Positions 17,387-25,388 of a stretch of DNA of 64,000 bases are shown one piece after another. Within the stretch, counting starts at the first letter, position 1; each line of letters begins with the position of its first letter. Source of the DNA: JAKOWB01 sp038363005 (GTDB lineage Bacteria > Pseudomonadota > Alphaproteobacteria > Kiloniellales > JACOMY01); contig JBBQBI010000001.1 in assembly GCA_038363005.1 (NCBI GenBank), forward strand, positions 186,001 to 250,000. The letters run 5' to 3'. The translations under genes and the position numbers were made by a program. The notes beneath the pieces are model-generated. The model saw only the letters and a list, made by a program, of their open reading frames with translations. It did no database searches and was not told where the DNA came from.

Positions 17387-18369
17387 AGGCCATGAACCTG
17401 CGCCTCCTCGGCCTGCTGGCACTGCTTGCGCTGGCGTTGGCAGTGCCCTTCCTGACCTACCCCGTGTTCATCATGAAGGCGCTGTGCTTCGCCATCTTCG
17501 CGTTGTCGCTGAACCTGCTGCTGGGCTACGCCGGACTGCTGTCATTTGGCCACGCGGCGCTGCTGGGCAGTGGCTCCTACATCACCGGTGACCTGGCCAA
17601 GGTGTGGGGCCTGCCGACCGAGCTGGCGCTGCTGGGCGGCCTGGCCAGTGGCGCGCTGATGGGCCTGTTGTTCGGCCTGCTGACCAGCCGGCGCGCCGGT
17701 ATTTACTTCGCCATGATCACATTCGCGCTGGCCCAGATGGTCTATTTCCTGGCGCTGCAGCTGCCCTTCACCGGGGGCGAGGACGGTTTGCAGGCGATTC
17801 CCCGCGGGTTGCTGCTGGGCAGCTTCGACCTGATGGACAACGACCTGATGTATTACTTCGTGCTGGCGGTCTTCATTGCCGCGCTGGCCTTCGTGCATCG
17901 GGTCGTTGCCTCGCCTTTCGGCCAGGTACTGCGGGCGGTGAAGGACAACGAGCCGCGGGCCATATCGCTTGGCTACAAGCCGCATCACGTAAAGATCTTG
18001 GTGTTCACGCTGGCCGGCGGGTTGGCTGGGCTAGCTGGCGGCCTGAAGGCCCTGGTCTTCGGCATCGCCTCGCTCACCGACGTCTACTGGCACACCAACG
18101 GCGAGGTGGTGCTGATGGTGATCCTGGGTGGCGTTGGCACGCTGTTCGGGCCCGTGGTTGGTGCCTTCGTCGTGGTGCTGATCCAGAACTATCTGGCAGA
18201 GTCCGGTGCCTGGGTCACCATCATCCAGGGGGTCGTCTTCGTCGTCGTGGTGTTGCTGTTCCGCCGCGGCATCGTCGGCGAACTCGCCCCGCTCATGCGT
18301 CGCCTGGCTGGCAGCCACGGCGCCAAGAAAAGAAGTGCAGTCACCCAGGAGGAATCGCCGCATGGTTGA
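17383..18369 (+). CDS. livM: Branched-chain-type ABC transporter permease (LivM)
   Basis: The start at 17383 (ATGA overlap with livH) gives 328 residues; a longer frame running back to 16708 would cover most of livH and is rejected. Landmarks are FALSLNLLLGYAGLLSFGHAALLG and FGQVLRAVKDNEPRAISLGYKPHHVKILVFTLAGGLAGLAGGL. The C-terminus ends in a short basic cytoplasmic tail (GSHGAKKRSA). It overlaps the cyclase gene by 8 bases, so that enzyme is part of the transporter operon. Confidence 0.92.
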   Translation: MKAMNLRLLGLLALLALALAVPFLTYPVFIMKALCFAIFALSLNLLLGYAGLLSFGHAALLGSGSYITGDLAKVWGLPTELALLGGLASGALMGLLFGLLTSRRAGIYFAMITFALAQMVYFLALQLPFTGGEDGLQAIPRGLLLGSFDLMDNDLMYYFVLAVFIAALAFVHRVVASPFGQVLRAVKDNEPRAISLGYKPHHVKILVFTLAGGLAGLAGGLKALVFGIASLTDVYWHTNGEVVLMVILGGVGTLFGPVVGAFVVVLIQNYLAESGAWVTIIQGVVFVVVVLLFRRGIVGELAPLMRRLAGSHGAKKRSAVTQEESPHG

Positions 18370-19048
18370 GCTGATCGATCTGTCGATACCCGTGAAGGAT
18401 GGCGACGGACGCCTTGGGCTGCAGGTGAAGTTCGAGACGCCCTACAGCTTCGAGAAATGCGGCTGGCAGGGCTCGACCTTTTCGATGTTCGCGCACTACG
18501 GCACGCACGTCGACGCGCCGGTGCACTTCATCGAGGGCGGCAAGTGCACGCACGAGACACCGCTGTCGAAGCTGATCGGTCCGGCCGCGCTGATCGAGCT
18601 GGACGACCACGCCGACAACGCCGCCATCGCCGGCGACACGCTGGAAGACCGCGGCCGCCACGTGCAGAAGGGCGACATCGTCATCCTGCGCACCAACTGG
18701 ACCGACAAGCATTGGGGCAGCGACCGCTTCTGGAAGCAGGGACCCTTCCTCAGCGTGGCCGGCGCCGAATGGCTGGTGGAGCGCGGTGTGCATGCCGTGG
18801 TCTATGACTTCTCGGAAGAGGAGGAGGTGCGCGATCCGGCCTTCCGCGGCGAGAACTGCCCGGTGCACCACACCATCCTGGGCCGGGACATCTACAACAT
18901 CGAGTACTGCCAAGGGCTCCACAAGATCCAGCGGCCGCGCCTGGCCATCGCCGCCCTGCCGCTGCACCTGCACGGCCTGGACGGCGCACCTGCCCGGGTC
19001 GTTGCCTTCGAGGGCCTGGACCTGCCGCGCGAGTTCACCGTGCGCTAG
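18362..19048 (+). CDS. Cyclase-family metal-dependent hydrolase (kynurenine formamidase/isatin hydrolase-like)
   Basis: The 228-residue protein starts at ATG 18362 after a strong AGGAGGA site. It has the cyclase-family metal-binding signature H-x-G-T-H-x-D-x-P-x-H-F (HYGTHVDAPVHF), followed by later motifs such as DIVILRTNW and FSEEEEVRDPAFRGENCPVHH. Relatives hydrolyse N-formylkynurenine, isatin and other cyclic or N-acyl compounds. Being the last gene of the transporter operon, it probably acts on the imported compound. The CPVHHTILGRDIYNIEY segment is distinct from KynB proper, so I do not name it kynB. Confidence 0.82.
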   Translation: MVELIDLSIPVKDGDGRLGLQVKFETPYSFEKCGWQGSTFSMFAHYGTHVDAPVHFIEGGKCTHETPLSKLIGPAALIELDDHADNAAIAGDTLEDRGRHVQKGDIVILRTNWTDKHWGSDRFWKQGPFLSVAGAEWLVERGVHAVVYDFSEEEEVRDPAFRGENCPVHHTILGRDIYNIEYCQGLHKIQRPRLAIAALPLHLHGLDGAPARVVAFEGLDLPREFTVR

Positions 19049-19782
19049 AGCGGCTTGATCTCGAACCAGGGATGGCCGAGCTGCGGCACGGTGTCCTTAA
19101 CATAGACATGCCGGCGGCCTAGCGCCGCCAGGGTGCTGGCAAGCACTTCATCGCTGTGCGACCAGGTGGTCCAGCCTGACCGACGGCCGCTGCGCTTCTC
19201 GCGCGGGTGCTGGATGAAGATGCGCGTCGTGGGGACCGCCAGCGCGAGCAGGCTGCCGAAGAACTGCGGCAGTTCCTGCGGCACGACGTGCAGCAGAACC
19301 GCCGTAGCGAGGACGTAGTCCGGCCGCTCGGCGCGCACCGCGGCCAAGCTTTCGGGCGTGATCACATAAAAGCGCGGCCGGGCCTGCTCGAGCAGCGCCG
19401 GTGGCAACAGCGCCAAGCGCTGCCGATAGAAGTGATCGTCGACATCCAGCCCGATGTAGCGGCCCGGTTGCTGTGCCGCCATGAGCCCCTCGCCCACCCA
19501 GAGTGAGCCGCAGCCGAAGTCGACGGCCAGGTGTTCCGGTCGCATGCCGAGCCGCCGAAGCTGCTCGATGTAGCGCGCGGTGCGTTGGGCCTGGCGGGCC
19601 GGATCGACCTTGAGGCCGAGGGTCTTGGGCGCGTGGTCGTTTGCCTCGCGCCAGCGCGCGTAGTGGGCATAGAACTGGGCGCGCGAGCCGCCTGGATTCT
19701 GCGCGACCCAAGTCCGCCAATGCGTCTGGTACTGCCGCCGCCGGCTGTCGAGCCACGATGAAACAAGCGCTCTGAAACCCAT
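19045..19782 (-). CDS. SAM-dependent methyltransferase-like protein
   Basis: The 245-residue protein has a class I methyltransferase nucleotide loop, VDFGCGSLWVGEGL (about residues 87-100), then YIGLDVDDHF as the acidic motif II. Near residue 160 DYVLATAVLLHVVPQELPQFF corresponds to the motif IV region. The N-terminal RRRQYQTHWRTWVAQNPGG segment is basic. It is convergent with the cyclase gene, their 3' ends overlapping by four bases. The target is unknown. Similar proteins occur in surface-polysaccharide loci, but nothing around it says so. Confidence 0.7.
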   Translation of the reverse strand: MGFRALVSSWLDSRRRQYQTHWRTWVAQNPGGSRAQFYAHYARWREANDHAPKTLGLKVDPARQAQRTARYIEQLRRLGMRPEHLAVDFGCGSLWVGEGLMAAQQPGRYIGLDVDDHFYRQRLALLPPALLEQARPRFYVITPESLAAVRAERPDYVLATAVLLHVVPQELPQFFGSLLALAVPTTRIFIQHPREKRSGRRSGWTTWSHSDEVLASTLAALGRRHVYVKDTVPQLGHPWFEIKPL

Positions 19783-19874
19783 CGGCCTTCCACATTTTGG
19801 CGTTGTCGCCGGTTAGGATGCGCGACAGCGCGGCCCCTGCCCAGCGCGGATGCGCTGGACCACGCGCGGCCGAG

Positions 19875-19890
19875 AGTTTAGTTTAGTTAA
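19875..19890. promoter_or_regulatory. GTTTAGT-type operator upstream of dhaK
   Basis: Two overlapping GTTTAGT boxes (19876-19882 and 19881-19887) run into AAGTAATAAAAAG about 35 bases before the dhaK start. The same heptamer, in either orientation, recurs in the promoters at 30149-30191 and 30314-30324. AGTTTAGTTTA is shared exactly with the latter. This is probably an operator for a common regulator of the dihydroxyacetone genes. Confidence 0.6.
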
Positions 19891-19919
19891 GTAATAAAAA
19901 GAATTCTGGGGAGGAAGCG

Positions 19920-20912
19920 ATGAAGAAGCTGATCAACGGCGTGGATTCCGTGCTGACCGAATGCCTGCAGGGCTTCGGCGAGGCGCATGCCGGCCTGGTC
20001 ACGGTGCAGTTCGAGCCCACCTTCGTCAGCCGCGCCGACGCGCCGCGGCGGGGCAAGGTGGCGCTGATCTCCGGTGGCGGCGCGGGGCACGAGCCGCTGC
20101 ACGCCGGCTTCGTTGGCTTCGGCATGCTGGACGCCGCCTGCCCGGGGCAAGTCTTCACCTCGCCGACACCCGACCAGATGCTGGCGGCCGCGCAGGCAGT
20201 CGACGGTGGCGCCGGGGTGCTCTTCATCGTGAAGAACTATGCCGGTGACCTGATGAACTTCGAGATGGGCGCCGACATGCTGGGCGTGGGCCACGCCACG
20301 GTCCTGGTGAACGACGACGTGGCGGTCGAGGACTCGACCTACACCCAGGGCCGGCGCGGCGTCGCCGGTACGGTGCTGGTGGAAAAGATTGTCGGCGCTG
20401 CCGCCGAGGCTGGCGCCAACTTGGCAGCTTGCAAGGCGCTGGGCCAGCGCGTGGTGGCTGCCACCGGCTCCATGGGCGTGGCGCTGACCTCCTGCACCGT
20501 GCCGGCCGCCGGCAATCCGACCTTCACGCTGGCCGAGGACGAGATGGAGATGGGCGTCGGCATCCATGGCGAACCGGGGCGCCGTCGCGTCAAGCTGACC
20601 AGCGCCGATGCCATCGCCGAAGAGATGCTGGGCGCCATCCTGGGAGACCTGGCGCCGAAGGCCGGGCAGGAACTGCTGCTGCTGGTCAACGGTTTCGGCG
20701 GCACGCCGCTGATGGAGCTCTACCTGATGCACCACGCGGCGGCGAAGATCCTCGCCGGCAAGGGCCTCAAGATCACCCGCTCACTGGTCGGCAACTGGAC
20801 CACCTCGCTGGAGATGGCCGGCTGTTCGCTGACGCTGCTGAAGCTCGATGCGGAGCTGACCCGCCTGTGGGATGCGCCGGTGGAGACGGCGGCGCTGCGC
20901 TGGGGGCGGTAA
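19920..20912 (+). CDS. dhaK: Dihydroxyacetone kinase, substrate-binding subunit DhaK
   Basis: This is a 330-residue DhaK, the normal length. His216 in MGVGIHGEPG matches the histidine that forms a covalent hemiaminal with dihydroxyacetone, and the SGGGAGHEPLHAGFVG loop near residue 50 contacts the substrate. The protein works with DhaL (ADP/Mg-binding) and DhaM (phosphoryl donor) to make dihydroxyacetone phosphate from a phosphorelay rather than ATP. The gene stands alone on the plus strand, convergent with the long operon that carries dhaL and dhaM. A strong GGGGAGGAAG site precedes the ATG, and GTTTAGT boxes lie upstream. Confidence 0.95.
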   Translation: MKKLINGVDSVLTECLQGFGEAHAGLVTVQFEPTFVSRADAPRRGKVALISGGGAGHEPLHAGFVGFGMLDAACPGQVFTSPTPDQMLAAAQAVDGGAGVLFIVKNYAGDLMNFEMGADMLGVGHATVLVNDDVAVEDSTYTQGRRGVAGTVLVEKIVGAAAEAGANLAACKALGQRVVAATGSMGVALTSCTVPAAGNPTFTLAEDEMEMGVGIHGEPGRRRVKLTSADAIAEEMLGAILGDLAPKAGQELLLLVNGFGGTPLMELYLMHHAAAKILAGKGLKITRSLVGNWTTSLEMAGCSLTLLKLDAELTRLWDAPVETAALRWGR

Positions 20913-20921
20913 TGACTCCAG

Positions 20922-20941
20922 CCCTCTCCCAAGGGCGAGGG
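20922..20941. terminator. Hairpin between convergent dhaK and HTH gene
   Basis: A 20-base imperfect palindrome with CCCTC/GAGGG arms lies in the 45 bases between the two convergent stops. It resembles a truncated copy of the CCCTCTCCC-type repeats at 40.7 and 45.3 kb. There is no U-tract, so it may act as a bidirectional transcript end rather than a classical terminator. Confidence 0.4.
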
Positions 20942-20957
20942 TGAAAATGCCGCCGCC

Positions 20958-21386
20958 TCAGCGTTTCTGCACCAGCTGCACGACGCGCGCGGCGAAGGCG
21001 CGGATCAATTCCTCGACCTCGCGCTGCAGCTCCTGGTCCTCGAAGGTCGGCACCGGGATGTGCAGCACGTGCGGGGCGCCGCCGCGCGGCGCGGGCTTCA
21101 CCGCCTGGCGGCGATTCGGGTGCGCCTGGACATAGGCCTCGAGGAAGGCGCGGCGTTCCTCGGCGGAGAAGTGGCAGAGCTCCAGGATGGCGGTGACGTG
21201 GCGCGCCGGGATTGGCACGGAATAGGCCGGGTTGGTGATCTGCGACACGAAGGACTTGTGCTTGCCCAGCGCCTCGGCGATGCGCTGGCGCGTGCCCGAG
21301 GGACGGCGGTCGAGCGACACCTGCAGGATGCGCTTGTAGGCGGCGACCAGCTGCTCCTTGCCTGGAAGGACGGCTTCGTCAGCCAT
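20958..21386 (-). CDS. Small helix-turn-helix protein, candidate regulator of the dihydroxyacetone operon
   Basis: This is a 142-residue protein. An HTH of XRE/Cro-like type can be seen at about residues 31-60 (GTRQRIAEALGKHKSFVSQITN), followed by ARHVTAILELCHFSAEERRAFLEAYVQAHP. The C-terminal third (FEDQELQREVEELIRAFAARVV) is probably a dimerising amphipathic helix. It is the last gene of the leftward operon and overlaps the Enzyme I gene by 8 bases. I infer that it may bind the GTTTAGT boxes, but no direct evidence links them; a DeoR/GlpR-like regulator elsewhere is the alternative. I do not recognise a named family member. Confidence 0.6.
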   Translation of the reverse strand: MADEAVLPGKEQLVAAYKRILQVSLDRRPSGTRQRIAEALGKHKSFVSQITNPAYSVPIPARHVTAILELCHFSAEERRAFLEAYVQAHPNRRQAVKPAPRGGAPHVLHIPVPTFEDQELQREVEELIRAFAARVVQLVQKR

Positions 21387-22998
21387 GCGGGCTCCAGGCC
21401 GCCACCGCGGCCTTCACGCTGGCCAGCCGGCCGGGCGCGACCGAGAGCGCGCGCAGGCCGCGCTCCAGCAGCAGCGGCACCAGCGCCGGGTCGCTCGCCA
21501 TGTCGCCGCAGAGGCTGACCTCGACACCGCGCGTCTGGCCGGCGGCGACGGTGCGCGCGATCAGTTCCAGCACCGCCGGGTTGCGCGGGTCATAGAGACT
21601 GGCGACGGAGTCGTTGTCCCGGCCGGAGGCGGTCACGTACTGCACCAGGTCGTTGCTGCCGATGGAGTAGAAATCGGCCGGAAAGTCGGCCGCCGTCAAG
21701 GCCGCAGCCGGCACCTCGACCATCATGCCCAGGGGCGGCAGGGCCGCGGCCATCCCGGCGGCGCGGCAATCGGCCACCGCGGCCTCAAAGAGGGCACGCG
21801 CGGCCGTCATCTCCTGCGGGCGCGTCACCATCGGCACCATGACCTTGAGGTTGCCCAGCGGCGCGGCGCGGGCCAGTGCGCGCAGTTGCACGGCGAAAAC
21901 CTCCGGCCGTGACAGGCTGAGGCGCAGGCCGCGCAGGCCGAGGAAGGGGTTGCTTTCGCCGTCCGGCGTCAGGCCGGGAATCGGCTTGTCGCCACCGGCA
22001 TCCAGCGTGCGGATGGTCACCGGCCGTCCCGCCGCCCAAGCCAGCAGGCGGCGGTAGACCTGGAACTGCGCCGCCTCGTCGGGCAGTGGGCGATCGGCGC
22101 GGAACAGGAACTCGCTGCGCGCCAGGCCGATGCCGTCGCAGTGCGCCGGGTCCAGCCGGTCGAGCAGCGCCGGATCGTCGACGTTGATCAGCGCCTGCAC
22201 CGCCTCGCCATGGGCGGTGATCGCCGGGCGCGGCAGGAAAGTGGCCTCCTGCCGCTGCCGCGCGGTGGCCTGTTCCTGGCGGCGGTCGAAGCTCTGGCGG
22301 CTGGCGCTGGCCGGGCGCAGCAGCAGCAGTCCTTCCTCGGCATCGAGCACGGCCGGCACGCCGGATTGCAGGCGGTCGAAAGCCTCGCCCAGGCCGATCA
22401 GCAGCGGCACGCCACGCGCCCGCGCCAGCATGGCGACGTGGCTGGCGGCCGAGCCCAGCTTCAGCGCCGCGCCACCGAAGCGGCGCCAGTCGGTTTCCAG
22501 GAAGCGCGAGGGCGTCAAGTCCTCGGCCGCCAGGATGGCGCCCTCGGCGGCCGCGGTGGTGGCGGCGTCCTCGCCGGCCAGCGCGGCCAGCACGCGGTCG
22601 CGCAGGTCGGTCAGGTCGGCGGCGCGGGCGCGGAAGTAGTCGTCCTCGCCGGCGGCATAGTCGGCGATCTCGCTGTCCAGCTTGGTGCGCCACGCCTGGT
22701 CGGCGGCGGTGCCGGCGGCGATGGAGGCAAAGACCGGCGCCAGCAGGTCGTCGTCCTCGATCAGCGCCAGCTGGAAGGAGAGGATCTCGCCCGCCATCTC
22801 GTCGCTCGACTCGATCACCAGCGCTAGCGCCTCGGCCGCCTGGGCTAAGGCATCGCGCAGCGCCTGGGCTTCGGCTGGTGGCGCCCCGGCCTGGCGCCGC
22901 GCGGCGCCAGCCGGCGTCAGCAGGGCGATAGGCCCGAGCGCCAGTCCGCGCGAGGCGACGGTGCCGCGCAGCGTCAGCTCGGGTCCTGCCTCAGGCAT
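21379..22998 (-). CDS. PTS Enzyme I (dedicated to dihydroxyacetone kinase)
   Basis: The 539-residue protein has the phospho-accepting His187 in GSAASHVAMLARARG and the PEP-binding barrel motifs IGLARSEFLF, DAGGDKP, NPFLGLRG and SIGSNDLVQYV. The catalytic Cys497 is in SLCGDMASDP. It is about 35 residues shorter than E. coli Enzyme I. It takes phosphate from PEP and passes it to HPr, which charges DhaM. In E. coli these functions are partly fused in DhaM; here they are separate genes. It lies six bases after the HPr gene. Confidence 0.92.
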   Translation of the reverse strand: MPEAGPELTLRGTVASRGLALGPIALLTPAGAARRQAGAPPAEAQALRDALAQAAEALALVIESSDEMAGEILSFQLALIEDDDLLAPVFASIAAGTAADQAWRTKLDSEIADYAAGEDDYFRARAADLTDLRDRVLAALAGEDAATTAAAEGAILAAEDLTPSRFLETDWRRFGGAALKLGSAASHVAMLARARGVPLLIGLGEAFDRLQSGVPAVLDAEEGLLLLRPASASRQSFDRRQEQATARQRQEATFLPRPAITAHGEAVQALINVDDPALLDRLDPAHCDGIGLARSEFLFRADRPLPDEAAQFQVYRRLLAWAAGRPVTIRTLDAGGDKPIPGLTPDGESNPFLGLRGLRLSLSRPEVFAVQLRALARAAPLGNLKVMVPMVTRPQEMTAARALFEAAVADCRAAGMAAALPPLGMMVEVPAAALTAADFPADFYSIGSNDLVQYVTASGRDNDSVASLYDPRNPAVLELIARTVAAGQTRGVEVSLCGDMASDPALVPLLLERGLRALSVAPGRLASVKAAVAAWSPHG

Positions 22999-23004
22999 GG
23001 CACC

Positions 23005-23340
23005 TCATTCGTCGAAATTGCGCTCGGTGAAGGCGATCAGCGCGGCGACGGCGGCGGCGGCGTCGTCGCCGGTCGCCTCCAGGCAGAGTGTGTCGCCGCC
23101 GCGCAGCTTCATCTTCATCACCGCATTTGGCGACTTGGCATTGACCCAGTCGGCCTGGCTTTCCGGCCGCACCTTGAGGTCGGCGGCGAAGGACTTGGCC
23201 AGCTTGGTCAGCTTCACCGCTGGCCGGGCGTGCAGCCCGGTGGGATTGGTCACCAGCACCTTGCCGGCAATCGGCGCGCCGCCCAGCGGGTCGGTCGATG
23301 CGGCGGCGTTCGGCATGCCGGCGTCCCCTTCCGCGCTCAC
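23005..23340 (-). CDS. HPr-like phosphocarrier with N-terminal extension
   Basis: The 111-residue protein has the HPr active site NPTGLHARPAVKL with phosphorylatable His37. About 22 residues precede the usual HPr start, which is not typical. An internal ATG at 23316 (Met9) could shorten the extension only partly. The regulatory Ser46 region reads AKSPNAVMKMKL: the serine is kept but the following residue is proline instead of the usual isoleucine, which may prevent HPr-kinase control. It is coupled to dhaM by an ATGA overlap. Confidence 0.9.
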   Translation of the reverse strand: MSAEGDAGMPNAAASTDPLGGAPIAGKVLVTNPTGLHARPAVKLTKLAKSFAADLKVRPESQADWVNAKSPNAVMKMKLRGGDTLCLEATGDDAAAAVAALIAFTERNFDE

Positions 23341-23726
23341 GGCGAAAGCTCTTCGGCGGTGGCGCGGACGGCTTCCAGCGAGCCGCCGCCGGCAGCCTCG
23401 GCCGCTGCCATCACCGCGCCCTCGACGATTGGCGCGTTGCAGATCACCACGGCGCCCTGGCGTTCGGGCGGCAGCAGCTCCACTGCCATCTCGCTGTTGG
23501 TCTCGGCGCCGCCCAGGTCGACCAGCACGGCCACGCCGGCCGGCGACCAGACCTGTTCGATGGCGGCCAGGATCTTGGCCACGTCGGTGCCCAGGCCACC
23601 GTCGGGGTTGCCGCCGGCGAAGGCCACCTTGACCTCGTCGCCGACCATCTGGCGGACCATGTCGGCGGTGCCCTGCGCGACCAGCGGCGAGTGCGAGACG
23701 ATGACGATGGCTACACGGTCGGTCAT
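23337..23726 (-). CDS. dhaM: Dihydroxyacetone kinase phosphoryl donor subunit DhaM
   Basis: This is a 129-residue single-domain DhaM of the EIIA-mannose type. His12 in IVIVSHSPLVAQG is the phosphorylation site, and GLGTDVAKI and DLGGAETNSEMA are family motifs. It is the stand-alone form known from Gram-positive bacteria, unlike the E. coli DhaM-HPr-EI fusion. It re-phosphorylates the ADP bound to DhaL. The start overlaps the dhaL stop by four bases. Confidence 0.93.
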   Translation of the reverse strand: MTDRVAIVIVSHSPLVAQGTADMVRQMVGDEVKVAFAGGNPDGGLGTDVAKILAAIEQVWSPAGVAVLVDLGGAETNSEMAVELLPPERQGAVVICNAPIVEGAVMAAAEAAGGGSLEAVRATAEELSP

Positions 23727-24364
23727 GGGCTTCCCGTCAGAAAGTCGCAGAGCGTGGCGATGAGCAGCGCGCTGGAGCAGGCGCCGGGGTCCATATGGCC
23801 GATCGAGCGCGGGCCAAGGAAGGAGGCGCGACCCTTGGTCGCCTGCAGGGGCTTGGTGGCCTCGGCGGCGGCCAGGGCTGCGGCCTTGACGCGGGCCGCC
23901 AGGGCCGGCGTGGCGTCGCCAGCGGCAAGGCCAGCCCGCAGCGCCGCCTCGACCGGCACCAGCACGTCCAGCATGGTCTTCTGGCCGGCGGTCGCCTTGC
24001 CGCGCGCCATGACGGCGGCGATGCCGGCCTGCAGCATGTCCGCCAGGGCGGCGCCGTCCAGCGGCCCCACATTCGCATCGGCGGGCGCCGCCTTGCCCAG
24101 CGCCATCAGCAGCGAACCATAGAGCGGGCCGGATGCACCGCCGACCTTCATCACCAGGGTCATGCCGGCCTTCTGCAGCGCGGCGCCGGGCGCCAGGGCG
24201 GCGAGCTCGGCCTTCTGCTCCAGCAGCGCCACGAAGCCGCGCTGCATGTTGAGGCCGTGGTCGCCGTCGCCGATCGCCTGGTCCAGCGCGGTCAGCCGCG
24301 CCGCCTGTGCGCTGATGGCGCCGGCGGCGGCCTCGATCAACTGGGCGGCGCGTTCAGCCGACAT
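23723..24364 (-). CDS. dhaL: Dihydroxyacetone kinase ADP-binding subunit DhaL
   Basis: The 213-residue all-helical DhaL has DQAIGDGDHGLNMQRG near residue 30 for Mg-ADP binding, GGASGPLYGSL and a C-terminal GRASFLGPRSIGHMDPG. It holds ADP as a permanent cofactor and transfers phosphate from DhaM to dihydroxyacetone on DhaK. Its ATG overlaps the upstream ATPase gene by 11 bases, which places kinase and transporter in one transcript. Confidence 0.94.
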   Translation of the reverse strand: MSAERAAQLIEAAAGAISAQAARLTALDQAIGDGDHGLNMQRGFVALLEQKAELAALAPGAALQKAGMTLVMKVGGASGPLYGSLLMALGKAAPADANVGPLDGAALADMLQAGIAAVMARGKATAGQKTMLDVLVPVEAALRAGLAAGDATPALAARVKAAALAAAEATKPLQATKGRASFLGPRSIGHMDPGACSSALLIATLCDFLTGSP

Positions 24365-25388
24365 GCTGTGCCTCCGGCTGCATCAGGCGGCCTTCGGTAT
24401 CGAAGAACAGCAGGGCCTCGGGCGCGAAGGCGATGGGCAGCAGGTCGCCCTCCGCCACCGGCCGCGCCTGGTCTTGCAAGGCCTGCAGCGTGATGCCCTC
24501 AAGGTTGAGGCGCACCACGCTCTCGGCGCCCAGGTGCTCGACCTGCAGGACACGGGCCTGGCGGCCCTCGCCGACGCCGAGGTGCAGGTCCTCGGGCCGC
24601 AGTCCGACGATGCCGGCCCCGGCTGGCGCCTGGCTGAGGCCGAGCGCCGCCGGCGAGACCAGGTTGATGGCTGGCGAACCGAGCCGCTGGGCGACGTAGA
24701 TCGAATTGGGCCGGCGGTAGATGGCGCGTGGACTGTCGAGCTGCTCCAGCTGGCCGTCGCGCAGCACGCCGACACGGTCGGCCAGGGTCATGGCCTCGAT
24801 CTGGTCATGGGTGACGTAGAGGATGGTGGCGCCGAGCTCCAGCTGGATGCGCTTCAGTTCGATGCGCAGGTCCTCGCGCAGCTTGGCGTCGAGCGAGGAC
24901 AGCGGCTCGTCCATCAGGTAGACGCGCGGCCGGCGCACCAGGGCGCGGCCGATGGCGACGCGCTGCATCTCGCCGCCGCTGAGCTGCGTGGCGCGGTTCT
25001 TCAGCTTGTGGTCGATGCGCAGCATGCGGGCGATCTCTGGCACGCGGCGCTTGATCTCGTCGGCCGGCACGCGCCGGCTTGGTGCCTTCAGCGGAAAGGC
25101 CAGGTTCTCGTAGACCGACAGGTGGGGGTAGAGCGAGAACTGCTGAAACACGAAGGAGACATCGCGTTCGGCCGGCGCCAGGCGGGTTACGTCCTCCCCG
25201 CCGATGAAGACGCGGCCGGCGTCCGGCCGCTCCAGCCCGGCGACGGTGCGCAGCGTCGTGGTCTTGCCGACGCCGGTCGGGCCCAGCAGCACGACGAATT
25301 CGCCATCGGCCACGGTGAGCGACAGCTGGTCCACCGCGGTGACGGTCTTGAAGCGCTTGGTGACGCCTTCCAGCCGGACCTCAGCCAT
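24354..25388 (-). CDS. Sugar/polyol ABC transporter ATP-binding protein (second of two)
   Basis: From the ATG at 25388 (8-base overlap with the upstream ATPase) the protein is 344 residues; a longer frame reaching 25709 is an artefact. Walker A is LLGPTGVGKTT, the signature is intact LSGGEMQRVAIGRA and Walker B is VYLMDEPLSSLD. A C-terminal MalK-like OB/TOBE domain follows. It is one of a pair of different ATPases, the arrangement of glycerol-type GlpSTPQV importers, and probably forms a heterodimer with the next gene upstream. Confidence 0.9.
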   Translation of the reverse strand: MAEVRLEGVTKRFKTVTAVDQLSLTVADGEFVVLLGPTGVGKTTTLRTVAGLERPDAGRVFIGGEDVTRLAPAERDVSFVFQQFSLYPHLSVYENLAFPLKAPSRRVPADEIKRRVPEIARMLRIDHKLKNRATQLSGGEMQRVAIGRALVRRPRVYLMDEPLSSLDAKLREDLRIELKRIQLELGATILYVTHDQIEAMTLADRVGVLRDGQLEQLDSPRAIYRRPNSIYVAQRLGSPAINLVSPAALGLSQAPAGAGIVGLRPEDLHLGVGEGRQARVLQVEHLGAESVVRLNLEGITLQALQDQARPVAEGDLLPIAFAPEALLFFDTEGRLMQPEAQHVG

